Shown here piece by piece: positions 42,148-50,766 of a DNA stretch of 64,000 bases. Each line of letters opens with the position of its first letter. The stretch's first letter is position 1. Position numbers and translations under genes: made by a program. Source of the stretch: JBCCMQ01 sp039026235 (GTDB taxonomy: Bacteria > Pseudomonadota > Alphaproteobacteria > Rhodobacterales > Rhodobacteraceae); NCBI GenBank assembly GCA_039026235.1, contig JBCCMQ010000001.1:558001-622000 (forward strand), written 5' to 3'. The notes beneath the pieces are model-generated. The model saw only the letters and a program-made list of their open reading frames with translations. It made no database searches and was not told the origin of the DNA.

Positions 42148-43311
42148 ATGGCAGAAACGACGAGCCAGGACCTGAGCTTTACCGGCACGGAAACCGATGC
42201 GGAAAAACGCAAGAAGGAAGCCTATTTCACCGCCTCGCAGCGTCAACTTATCTGGGCGCGGTTCAAGAAGAACCGGACAGCAATGGTTGCGGCGACGGTG
42301 CTGGTTGTTCTGATACTGATCGGTGTCTTTGCGCCGTTTCTCTCGCCCTATGATCCGACCATCGCGGGCCGGAACGAGGCCTATACCAACGGTGCGCCGC
42401 AAATTCCCAAGTTCTGCGATGACAATGGATGTTCCATGCGGCCCTTCATTTACGGGGTCAAACGAGAGCGTTCACTGGCCACGAATTTCCGCTGGGTGAC
42501 GACCATCGATACTAATGATCGCCGCTACGTGCAGTTTTTCGTTGAAGGGTGGGATTACAGGTTCTTGGGCATCCCACTGAACCGTCATCTCTTTGGCATA
42601 GAGGGCGGCTTTATCCATTTGTTCGGCACCGACGATACCGGCAAGGATATCTTCAGCCGCACGCTTCATGCGATCTATACCTCACTTGCCGTGGGCACGC
42701 TGGGGGTTCTCATCTCGTTTGTGCTGGCGTTGGCGATAGGAGGGGCTGCCGGCTATTTCGGCGGCTGGATCGACGGCGTTGTCCAAATGATCACCGATGC
42801 CATCCGAACGGTCCCTGTCATCCCGCTGTTCATGGCGCTGGCCGCGTTTTTGCCGCCGGAGATGAGTTCCGAGACACGTTTTTTCGTGATTTCAATCCTG
42901 CTCGGTCTGATCGGATGGCCGACACTGGCACGGCGGGTGCGCACGCATCTTCTGGTCGAGCGCAATCAGGAGTACGTTCTGGCGGCGCAGCTTTGCGGTG
43001 CCGGACCATTCCACGTGATCCGCAAGCACCTTCTGCCCAGTTTTACGAGCTATATCATCGTCGATCTGGTGATCTCATTCCCGTACATGGTGCTGTCCGA
43101 GACGGCGCTGAGCTTTATCGGTCTGGGGCTTAAGGATCCGGTCAACAGCCTTGGCGTCATGCTGCAGAATACAACGTCGGCGGACGTGCTCTTGAACTAC
43201 CAGTGGTATTTCATCCCGGTCTTGTTCTTTATCGCGCTGGTTATGGCCTTCGTTTATGTGGGCGACGGGCTGCGCGACGCTGCCGATCCCTATGCGGGGA
43301 CAAAGAAATGA
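42148..43311 (+). CDS. ABC transporter permease (DppC-like) with large periplasmic insert
   Basis: Second inner-membrane subunit, 387 residues against about 300 for DppC. The extra length lies between the first helix (MVAATVLVVLILIGVFAPFL) and the second, an approximately 115-residue periplasmic insert with two close cysteines (CDDNGC) and aromatic stretches (FFVEGWDYRFLGIP). The EAA loop (YVLAAQLCGAGPFHVIRKHLL) is normal. It overlaps the first ATPase gene by 4 nt. Confidence 0.92.
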   Translation: MAETTSQDLSFTGTETDAEKRKKEAYFTASQRQLIWARFKKNRTAMVAATVLVVLILIGVFAPFLSPYDPTIAGRNEAYTNGAPQIPKFCDDNGCSMRPFIYGVKRERSLATNFRWVTTIDTNDRRYVQFFVEGWDYRFLGIPLNRHLFGIEGGFIHLFGTDDTGKDIFSRTLHAIYTSLAVGTLGVLISFVLALAIGGAAGYFGGWIDGVVQMITDAIRTVPVIPLFMALAAFLPPEMSSETRFFVISILLGLIGWPTLARRVRTHLLVERNQEYVLAAQLCGAGPFHVIRKHLLPSFTSYIIVDLVISFPYMVLSETALSFIGLGLKDPVNSLGVMLQNTTSADVLLNYQWYFIPVLFFIALVMAFVYVGDGLRDAADPYAGTKK

Positions 43312-44315
43312 GTGATGCGCTTGTTTCCGTCAAGGACCTGACGATCCGTTTCAAGACCGACGAAGGTCTGATCACGGCGGTCGAGAACGTCAGTTTCGAT
43401 ATCGCGCCCGGCGAGGTTCTGGGCCTTGTGGGTGAATCCGGTTCCGGAAAATCTGTTACCGCCAAATCGCTTATGCAACTGAACGGCGGGAACACGGTCT
43501 ATGATCCGGCCAGCAAGATTACCCTGACCACGGCGGAACGCGGCGCGGTTGACGTCCTGGGTCTGAATCGCGAACGCGACATGGAAGTGATCCGGGGTGG
43601 GGCGATCTCGATGATCTTCCAGGAACCGATGGCCAGTTTCGCGCCGGCCATCACCGTGGGCGGCCAGATGGTCGAACAGCTGCTGATCCACACGAGCCTG
43701 TCCAAGGCTGAGGCCAAGCAGCTGTCGATCGATATGCTAGACCGGGTGGGCATTCCCCAGCCCGAACGGCGGTTTGATCAATACGCCTTTGAGCTTTCGG
43801 GCGGGATGCGCCAGCGCGCCATGATTGCCATGGCGCTGTCGACCAAACCAAGGCTTCTGATTGCAGATGAACCCACGACCGCCCTGGACGTGACAATTCA
43901 GGCGCAGGTCCTTGATCTGATGCGCGATCTAGTGGCCGAGTTTGGCATGGGAATTCTGTTCATTACGCACGATCTGGGCGTGATTGCGCAAACGGCGGAT
44001 CGTGTCGCGGTCATGTATCTGGGCCGCATTCTGGAAAGCGGCCCGGTGCGCGATGTGATCCGCAACCCGGCGCACGCTTATACCCAAGGGCTGATCAACG
44101 CGCTGCCCAAGCTTGACGATCTCGACGCGCCCTTGACGCCCATCCCCGGTGATATCCCGAGCCCGCTTGAACGGCCAAGCGGCTGTGTCTTCCACACCCG
44201 CAATCCGAATTTGAAGCCCGGCTCGCGCTATGAAACCGAGGTGCCGCCCATGACCGAGGTATCGCCCGGCCACTTCGCGGCGCTGTTCCCTGAAGATGTG
44301 GTGCGCCCGGCATGA
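43308..44315 (+). CDS. ABC transporter ATP-binding protein (DppD-like)
   Basis: Cytoplasmic ATPase of the same importer, 335 residues. Walker A is GESGSGKSV, the signature LSGGMRQR and Walker B LLIADEPTTALD. The C-terminal oligopeptide/dipeptide domain is present, including PSPLERPSGCVFHTRNP, though the usual extra Cys cluster is reduced. Start overlaps the permease stop (ATGA). It overlaps the next ATPase by 4 nt. Confidence 0.93.
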   Translation: MSDALVSVKDLTIRFKTDEGLITAVENVSFDIAPGEVLGLVGESGSGKSVTAKSLMQLNGGNTVYDPASKITLTTAERGAVDVLGLNRERDMEVIRGGAISMIFQEPMASFAPAITVGGQMVEQLLIHTSLSKAEAKQLSIDMLDRVGIPQPERRFDQYAFELSGGMRQRAMIAMALSTKPRLLIADEPTTALDVTIQAQVLDLMRDLVAEFGMGILFITHDLGVIAQTADRVAVMYLGRILESGPVRDVIRNPAHAYTQGLINALPKLDDLDAPLTPIPGDIPSPLERPSGCVFHTRNPNLKPGSRYETEVPPMTEVSPGHFAALFPEDVVRPA

Positions 44316-45169
44316 CCGACAATCTGATCACCATAGACAACCTGTCGATCCATTTTCCGCTGGGGCGCCGGTTGGTCGGCAAGCCGCCGGTGCTGAAGGC
44401 GGTGGATCAAGTGAGCCTGAGCATTCCCAAGGGAAGTTTTGTGGGGCTCGTCGGGGAAAGCGGTTCCGGCAAGACCACCATCGGCCGGGCCATTCTTAGG
44501 GCCGCGCCGATCACATCGGGATCGATCCGCTACAGCGACGGTGAGGTCGATTATGACGTGGCCTCACTAAGCAAGGATCAGCTGCGCGATTATAGAAAAC
44601 GCGCACAGCTTATCTTTCAGGATCCTTATGCCGCGCTCAGCCCGCGAATGACGGTCCGGGATATCATTGCCGAACCCCTGGAAGTGATGGGCCTGACCAG
44701 CAGCCGCCAGGAAACTGACGAGCGCGTGCGAGAGATCGCCGCAAAATGTCGGTTGAACCTTGAGCATCTGCGCCGCTTTCCCCATGCGTTCTCTGGTGGT
44801 CAAAGGCAGCGGATTTCCATCGCCCGTGCCTTGGTCTGTGGACCGAAGTTCGTTGTGGCCGATGAATCGGTCGCCGCACTGGATGTGTCGATCCAGGCCG
44901 ACATCCTGAACCTCATGAAATCGCTTCAGCGCGATCTGGATCTGACGTTTCTATTCATCAGCCATGACCTGTCCGTGGTCGCCCATGTGTGCGATCATGT
45001 GGCCGTGCTGTACCACGGCAAGATCATGGAAGAGAATGATACGCGCGCGCTTTTTGCCAATCCGACCCACGAATACACCCGCACGCTTCTGTCGGCGATC
45101 CCGTCCCTTGACCCGGATGACCGTCGGCGGGCCAAGATCTATGTGCCCGAGGCCGAGGCGGGCGCGTAG
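44312..45169 (+). CDS. ABC transporter ATP-binding protein (DppF-like)
   Basis: Second ATPase, 285 residues, completing a heterodimeric pair. Walker A is GESGSGKTT, the signature FSGGQRQR and Walker B FVVADESVAALD, with Ser replacing the usual Pro, as is common in OppF-type subunits. Shorter than OppF at its C-terminus. Ends 39 nt before the sulfatase gene, so import and ester cleavage are probably co-expressed. Confidence 0.93.
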   Translation: MTDNLITIDNLSIHFPLGRRLVGKPPVLKAVDQVSLSIPKGSFVGLVGESGSGKTTIGRAILRAAPITSGSIRYSDGEVDYDVASLSKDQLRDYRKRAQLIFQDPYAALSPRMTVRDIIAEPLEVMGLTSSRQETDERVREIAAKCRLNLEHLRRFPHAFSGGQRQRISIARALVCGPKFVVADESVAALDVSIQADILNLMKSLQRDLDLTFLFISHDLSVVAHVCDHVAVLYHGKIMEENDTRALFANPTHEYTRTLLSAIPSLDPDDRRRAKIYVPEAEAGA

Positions 45170-45208
45170 CGGCGCCCCGGCGCTTATGCGCTTCGCATCG
45201 GAGCACTT

Positions 45209-46714
45209 ATGTCCAAACCGAACGTTCTTCTGATAACCCTCGATCAGCTTTGGGCCGGGGCGCTGACTGGCGCCCTCGGTGCCGCCGGGTCGACCCCGAA
45301 CCTGGACCGTTTGGCCAGCAGTTCGGCGGTCTTTCGCAACCATTATTCGGTGACCGTACCTTGCGGGCCGGCGCGGGCCAGTCTGCTGACCGGCCTTTAC
45401 GCGATGAACCACCGCGCCATCCGGAATGGCACACCGCTGGCGTCCCATCATGCGACGCTGGCGACCGAGGCGCGAAAGTCGGGGTTTGAGCCCCTGCTTT
45501 TCGGCTATTGCGACGTGCCGGCCGACCCGACCACACGTGATCCGGAAGACCCGGATCTTTCGATCTACGAAGGGGTTGCGCCAGGGTTCCGGGAACTCGT
45601 CGAGATGCGGATGGAAGAGGGACTGGAATGGCCCGCCTATTTGCGGGCCAAGGGCTATGATTTCACCCACAGCTACAAGGATGGTCTTCCGAGCCACCAG
45701 CGCCCGATTTCGGGGGCAGGGCGCAATAAGCCGCGTCCGAGTGATCCGGCGCCCTATGCGGCGGAACATTCCGATACCGCTTACCTGACCGACAAGACGT
45801 TAGAGGCGCTAGACATCCGCCGCGACACCGGCTGGTTTGCCCATCTGACCTATATCCGACCTCACCCGCCTTTGATCGCCCCCGATCCATGGAACCGTCT
45901 GGTAGGCGCCTCGGACGTTACGGAACCTAACAGATCGCGCCCAGGTCATCCCTATCTTGATGCCTGGTTCAGCGGCCCGTCGAACAGGGGCCTTTTCTGG
46001 GGGTTTGACGGCAATTGTGACGGTATGGCGACTGAAACCGCGAAAGAGTTGCGGGCGGTCTACCTGGGCCTCATTGCTGAGGTCGACCACCATCTGGGTC
46101 GCGTGATCGATTGGCTGGAACGCACGGGCCAGGACCGGGATACGCTTTTGATCCTGACCTCGGACCACGGTGAGATGCTGGGTGAAAAGGGCATGTGGGG
46201 CAAGGATAGCGTGTTTGCGCCAGCCTACCACGTGCCGTTGATGATCCGTGATCCCCGTCGCCCTGGAGGCCGCGCGATCACGGCGATGACCGAATCGGTC
46301 GATGTGACGCCCACCATCCTCGATTGGATCGGGCGCACGGTGCCAGAGGCCATGGATGGCCGGTCTCTCTTGCCACTGCTTGAAGGTTCGGCCCCGGATG
46401 ACTGGCGCGACTGGGCACTGATGGAGGCTGATTTCGGCCATCCACAGACGCCGTCCCGGATTCAGCGCCACCTTGGATTTGCGCCGGATGACTGTGGCGT
46501 GATGATGCTGCGGAGTGCGGACTGGTCCTATATCCATTTTGCCGGTGATCTTCCGCCGATGCTGTTTGATTTGTCCACCGATCCGGATGAGACGGTTAAT
46601 CTTGCCCAGGATCCATCCCACGCAGACCAGGTGGCATGGTGCCGGGGGCAACTTCTGGACCGGACGATCCGGCGCCGCGACCGGCGGCTGACGGAGTATT
46701 CGATTGGGGCCTAA
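45209..46714 (+). CDS. sulfatase / phosphonate monoester hydrolase-like alkaline-phosphatase-fold enzyme
   Basis: A 501-residue cytosolic hydrolase of the alkaline phosphatase superfamily. KPNVLLITLDQLWAGALTG carries metal-binding Asp, and TVPCGPARASLLTG supplies the CxPxR motif whose Cys becomes formylglycine. TSDHGEMLGEKGMWGK completes the metal site. The match to bacterial phosphonate monoester hydrolases is as good as to arylsulfatases, so sulfate, phosphate diester or phosphonate esters are all possible. No signal peptide; activity should follow uptake by the adjacent importer. Confidence 0.88.
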   Translation: MSKPNVLLITLDQLWAGALTGALGAAGSTPNLDRLASSSAVFRNHYSVTVPCGPARASLLTGLYAMNHRAIRNGTPLASHHATLATEARKSGFEPLLFGYCDVPADPTTRDPEDPDLSIYEGVAPGFRELVEMRMEEGLEWPAYLRAKGYDFTHSYKDGLPSHQRPISGAGRNKPRPSDPAPYAAEHSDTAYLTDKTLEALDIRRDTGWFAHLTYIRPHPPLIAPDPWNRLVGASDVTEPNRSRPGHPYLDAWFSGPSNRGLFWGFDGNCDGMATETAKELRAVYLGLIAEVDHHLGRVIDWLERTGQDRDTLLILTSDHGEMLGEKGMWGKDSVFAPAYHVPLMIRDPRRPGGRAITAMTESVDVTPTILDWIGRTVPEAMDGRSLLPLLEGSAPDDWRDWALMEADFGHPQTPSRIQRHLGFAPDDCGVMMLRSADWSYIHFAGDLPPMLFDLSTDPDETVNLAQDPSHADQVAWCRGQLLDRTIRRRDRRLTEYSIGA

Positions 46715-46720
46715 GCCAAA

Positions 46721-46741
46721 TTGCGTCAAAATGCGTCGCAA
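46721..46741. promoter_or_regulatory. LysR-type inverted repeat before the demethylation genes
   Basis: TTGCG-N11-CGCAA (46721-46741) is an inverted repeat with the T-N11-A geometry of LysR-type regulator sites. TGCGTC also repeats directly at 10-bp spacing (46722-46727 and 46732-46737). It lies 63 nt before the flavoprotein start in the only gap (89 nt) between sulfatase and demethylation genes, suggesting an internal promoter. No LysR gene is in the window. Confidence 0.45.
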
Positions 46742-46803
46742 ATTGACTGGGGCCTGCAAAGGCGCGCCTTAGACTATCGGAGATTTTCAGGGGAAGCCAC
46801 GTG

Positions 46804-49209
46804 ATGAAAGCGCATTACCGGGTTGTGGTGATCGGCGGCGGCGTCGTTGGATCTTCGGTTCTTTACCACCTTGCCAAGTACGGCTGGACCGATGTCGTCA
46901 TGCTGGAACGCTCGGTTCTGACGGCCGGGTCAAGCTGGCATGCCGCCGGGGGTGTGCACGCGCTGAACGCCGACCCGAATATGGCCGCTCTTCAAGCTTA
47001 CACAATCGACCTTCTAAGCGAGATCCAGAAAGAAAGCGGGCACAACATCGGTCTGCACATGACCGGTGGACTTACCCTGGCCGGAACGCCCGAACGCTGG
47101 GAATGGCTGCAATCGGCCTATCGGATCTTTCAGTCCATCGGCATCGAAGACTGCCATTTGATGACCGCGAAAGAGGCGCAGGAACGGTGCCCGATCATGT
47201 CGACCGACGGCGTCCTCGGGGCGCTTTGGGCTGACCGCGAAGGATATGTCGACACCACTGGCACGGTCCACGCCTACGCCATCGCGGCCCGCAAGAACGG
47301 CGCCGAGTATTATGAACACACCAAGGTCGAAGAACTTGTCCAGACGCCTGATGGCTGGAAGGTCGTCACCGACAAAGGCACCATCACGTGCGAGCATGTG
47401 ATCAACGCGGCGGGTCTTTGGGCAAAGCAGGTCGGCCGTATGGCCGGGATCGAGCTTCCGGTATCGCCCTTGAAACATCACTATCTGATCTCAGACAGCA
47501 TCCCGCTTTTGTCAGAGATCGACTTCGAAGTGCCGATGACGGTCGATCTGGAAGGCTTCACCTATCTGCGCCAGGACCAAAAGGGTGTTCTGCTGGGGAT
47601 CTATGAGATCAACCATGAACACTGGGCCGAAGACGGTGCGCCCTGGGACTATGGCATGGAGCTGTTCCAGGAAGACACTGACCGGATCGAAAAAGAACTG
47701 ATCCTGGGCTTTGAGCGTTACCCGGCGCTTCAGGATGTCGGCGTGAAGACCTGGGTCAACGGCGCCTTCACCTTTTCGCCCGACGGCAACCCGCTGGTGG
47801 GCCCGGTGCCGGGCAAGCCGGGTTACTGGTGTGCCTGCGCGGTCATGGCCGGGTTCCTGCAGGGCGGGGGCGTGGGTAAGACGCTGGCCGAATGGATCAT
47901 TCACGGTGAGCCTGAGGCCGATGCATGGCCCATGGACGTGGCCCGCTACGGCGATTTCGCGACCAACAGGAAATACATACGTGAGACCACGGGTCAGTTC
48001 TATTCCCGGCGCTTCGTGATGAGCTATCCGAACGAACAGTTGCCGGCGGGTCGGCCCCTGAAGATGGCCCCGGCGCATGATGCGATGACCCGTGATGGCG
48101 CCCGTTGGGGCGTGTCCTGGGGCCTTGAGGTGCCGCTTTACTTCGCGCCTGACAGCTTCGTGGAAAACCACACGCTGAAACGATCAAACGCCCATGACAT
48201 CGTGGGCAACGAATGCCGCGCGGTGCGCGGTGCTGCGGGGTTGCTCGATATCTCGGGGTTCTCGCGCTACGAAGTCAGCGGTCCCAACGCCGAGGCCTGG
48301 CTGGACCGCATGATGGCATCCCGCCTGCCGAAGCCCGGGCGGGCAAGGCTGGCGCCGATGCTTGCACCTTCGGGCCGCCTGTTGGGCGATCTGACCGTCC
48401 TGAACTGGGGCGATGGCACCTGGTGGATCATGGCGTCCTACTATCTGCGGGCGTGGCACATGCGCTGGTTCAAGGATCACCTCCAAGACGGTGTCACAAT
48501 CCGCGATCTCGGCGATGAACAGGTTGGCTTTTCGGTATCAGGACCGCGTTCGCGCGAGATTGTGCAAAGGTTGACCGATGCGGATCTGAGCACGCTGCCG
48601 TTCATGGGCTGCGGGAGCTTCGATATCGGATTGATCCGGGCCAAGGTGGCCCGTATGTCCGTGGCCGGAGAGCTTGGCTATGAGATCAACTGCAAAGCGT
48701 CCGAACATATCGCGCTGCGCCGGATGCTGGTTGAGGCTGGCAAGGATCAGGGGCTGCGCGAATACGGCTTCAACGCGCTGCTGAGCATGCGGCTGGAGAA
48801 GAGCTTTGGCATCTGGTCCTGTGAATTCACACAAGGCTACACGCCGGGCATGACAGGTATGGATCGCTGGATTGCGTGGGACAAAGGCGAATTTATCGGC
48901 CGCGGCAATGCCATAGCCGAACGGGACGGAAACGGACCGGCGCAAAAACTGGTGACGCTGGAAGTCGACGCAAAACAGGCGGATGCCAGCGGTTATGAGC
49001 CGATCTGGTCGCGCAAAAAACGGGTCGGCTTCGTGACCTCGGGCGGCTATGGCCATTGTACCGACAAGTCCTTGGCGATGGCATTGGTGGATGCCGATCT
49101 GACGGACGTGGGCACGGATCTGTCGGTTCATATCGTCGGAGAAGAACGGGCGGCGCAGGTGATCGCCGCATCTCCGTATGATCCGGCGGGTTCCGCCATG
49201 CGTGTGTGA
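46804..49209 (+). CDS. dimethylglycine/sarcosine dehydrogenase-like flavoprotein with GCV_T domain
   Basis: An 801-residue protein of the DMGDH/SARDH family, which oxidises N-methyl groups and hands the carbon to tetrahydrofolate. The FAD fold begins VVVIGGGVVGSSVLYHL. SSWHAAGGVH holds the His expected to bind flavin covalently. Residues about 430-800 are the aminomethyltransferase (GCV_T) domain, with ISGFSRYEVSGPNAEAWL, VSGPRSREIVQ, AGELGYEI and the folate-binding C-terminal part. The ATG at 46804 has AGGGGAAG 7 nt upstream. The stop overlaps the GTG start of the second mttB-like gene. Substrate could be any dimethyl- or monomethyl-amine. Confidence 0.9.
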   Translation: MKAHYRVVVIGGGVVGSSVLYHLAKYGWTDVVMLERSVLTAGSSWHAAGGVHALNADPNMAALQAYTIDLLSEIQKESGHNIGLHMTGGLTLAGTPERWEWLQSAYRIFQSIGIEDCHLMTAKEAQERCPIMSTDGVLGALWADREGYVDTTGTVHAYAIAARKNGAEYYEHTKVEELVQTPDGWKVVTDKGTITCEHVINAAGLWAKQVGRMAGIELPVSPLKHHYLISDSIPLLSEIDFEVPMTVDLEGFTYLRQDQKGVLLGIYEINHEHWAEDGAPWDYGMELFQEDTDRIEKELILGFERYPALQDVGVKTWVNGAFTFSPDGNPLVGPVPGKPGYWCACAVMAGFLQGGGVGKTLAEWIIHGEPEADAWPMDVARYGDFATNRKYIRETTGQFYSRRFVMSYPNEQLPAGRPLKMAPAHDAMTRDGARWGVSWGLEVPLYFAPDSFVENHTLKRSNAHDIVGNECRAVRGAAGLLDISGFSRYEVSGPNAEAWLDRMMASRLPKPGRARLAPMLAPSGRLLGDLTVLNWGDGTWWIMASYYLRAWHMRWFKDHLQDGVTIRDLGDEQVGFSVSGPRSREIVQRLTDADLSTLPFMGCGSFDIGLIRAKVARMSVAGELGYEINCKASEHIALRRMLVEAGKDQGLREYGFNALLSMRLEKSFGIWSCEFTQGYTPGMTGMDRWIAWDKGEFIGRGNAIAERDGNGPAQKLVTLEVDAKQADASGYEPIWSRKKRVGFVTSGGYGHCTDKSLAMALVDADLTDVGTDLSVHIVGEERAAQVIAASPYDPAGSAMRV

Positions 49210-50753
49210 GCGCTGAGCGCAAAAACCGCCCGCGCCAGCGGCGGCGCGGGTCCCATCCCGATGCGGGCGGCGGTGTCCGCCAGACAGACTACCGGCGGCT
49301 CAGAAACCCGTTCCCGGCCGCCACGGTGTTCTCGGAAGATCAGGTCGGGGCCATTCATGACGCCGCGCTGCAGGTTTTGGAGACCCTCGGCATCAAGGTT
49401 CTGCTGCCCGAGGGACTAGAGCTTTTCTCAGCGGCCGGTGCATCGGTGGACACCGACGAACAGATGGTGCGGATCGGGCGCGACATTTTGATGGACTGCG
49501 TTCGCCTGGCACCACGTTCCTATCCGCTCCGGGCTGGCGACCGGGGCAGGGACCTGACCATGGAACCGGGGGCGCTGATCATTCAGCCCGGCGCCGGAGC
49601 GCCCCATGCAACCGACAGGCTGCGCGGGCGGCGCCCAGGATCGGAAAGCGATTTTCGCGATCTGCTGCGGCTGACGCAGGCCTTCGATGTCCTGCACATG
49701 ATACCGCCTCTGGTTGAGCCTCAGGATGTGCCTACGCATCTGCGTCATTATGCAATGACTGGCGCCCAACTGACGCTTTCCGACAAATTTCCATTTGTCT
49801 TCTCGCGCGGTACGCCCCAGACCGACGATTGCATGGAAATGATATGCCGGTATCGCGGCATCTCTGAGGATGAATTTCAGGCCGAGCCCTGGTGCTATAC
49901 CATCGTCAACACGAACTCTCCCCGCCAGATCGATATTCCGATGGCGCAGGGGTTGATCGATTTTGCGCGAAATGGCCAGATGACCATTGTCACGCCCTTT
50001 ACGCTGATGGGAGCCATGGCGCCGGTCACCGTGGCCGGGGCGCTGACACTCAGCCATGCCGAGGCGCTGGCCGCCATCGCCCTGGCGCAGTTGGCGAAAC
50101 CGGGGGCCCCGGTCACCTATGGTACCTTTACCTCGAACGTCGATATGAAGTCCGGCGCACCGGCCTTTGGCACGCCTGAACAGGTCAAAGCCACGCTGGG
50201 CGCCGGTCAGCTGGCCCGGCTTCTCGATCTGCCCTGGCGGTCGGCGGCGGGCTGTGCAGCGAACGTCAATGACGCGCAGGCCGCCCATGAGACCCAAATG
50301 AGCGCTTGGGGGTCAGTCCTGGCCGGTGCCACCGTCATGATCCACGGCGCGGGTTGGATGGAAGGCGGCCTGACGGTGGGCTACGAGAAATTCATCACCG
50401 ATATCGAAATGTTGCAGGTGCTTGCCGAGCTTTGCAGCGAAACACCGGCCGAGCCATCGGATCTGGCGCTCGAAGCGCTGGCCGAGGTGCCGCCAGGCGG
50501 CCACTTCTTCGGTGCCCAGCATACCATTGAACGTTATCAGTCGGCCTTTTACGCGCCGCTGGTGGCCGATTGGTCCAATTTCGGCACCTGGGAGGAACGG
50601 GGCGGACAGGACGCCAACCAGCGTGCCACCGGTATCTGGCAAGAGCTGCTGGCCGAACCACCCGCGCAGTTCGGCGATGCGGCCGCCACCGGCGCCCTTG
50701 AGGCGTTTGTCGCAAAACGCGCCGCCGAGGGCGGCGCACCGCCCGTCAGCTAA
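49206..50753 (+). CDS. MttB-family corrinoid methyltransferase, copy 2
   Basis: A 515-residue non-pyrrolysine MttB-superfamily protein, expected to demethylate a quaternary amine with a corrinoid acceptor. It starts at GTG 49206 inside the flavoprotein stop codon (GTGA), so translation is coupled. Family segments include FSEDQVGAIHDAALQVLETLG, HATDRLRGRRPGSESDF and GTFTSNVDMKSGAPAFGTPE. It differs clearly from copy 1 at 9815-11365 (different N- and C-termini), so the two probably serve different substrates. No corrinoid protein adjoins it. Confidence 0.87.
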   Translation: MSAERKNRPRQRRRGSHPDAGGGVRQTDYRRLRNPFPAATVFSEDQVGAIHDAALQVLETLGIKVLLPEGLELFSAAGASVDTDEQMVRIGRDILMDCVRLAPRSYPLRAGDRGRDLTMEPGALIIQPGAGAPHATDRLRGRRPGSESDFRDLLRLTQAFDVLHMIPPLVEPQDVPTHLRHYAMTGAQLTLSDKFPFVFSRGTPQTDDCMEMICRYRGISEDEFQAEPWCYTIVNTNSPRQIDIPMAQGLIDFARNGQMTIVTPFTLMGAMAPVTVAGALTLSHAEALAAIALAQLAKPGAPVTYGTFTSNVDMKSGAPAFGTPEQVKATLGAGQLARLLDLPWRSAAGCAANVNDAQAAHETQMSAWGSVLAGATVMIHGAGWMEGGLTVGYEKFITDIEMLQVLAELCSETPAEPSDLALEALAEVPPGGHFFGAQHTIERYQSAFYAPLVADWSNFGTWEERGGQDANQRATGIWQELLAEPPAQFGDAAATGALEAFVAKRAAEGGAPPVS

Positions 50754-50766
50754 AGGAAAGAAACCT

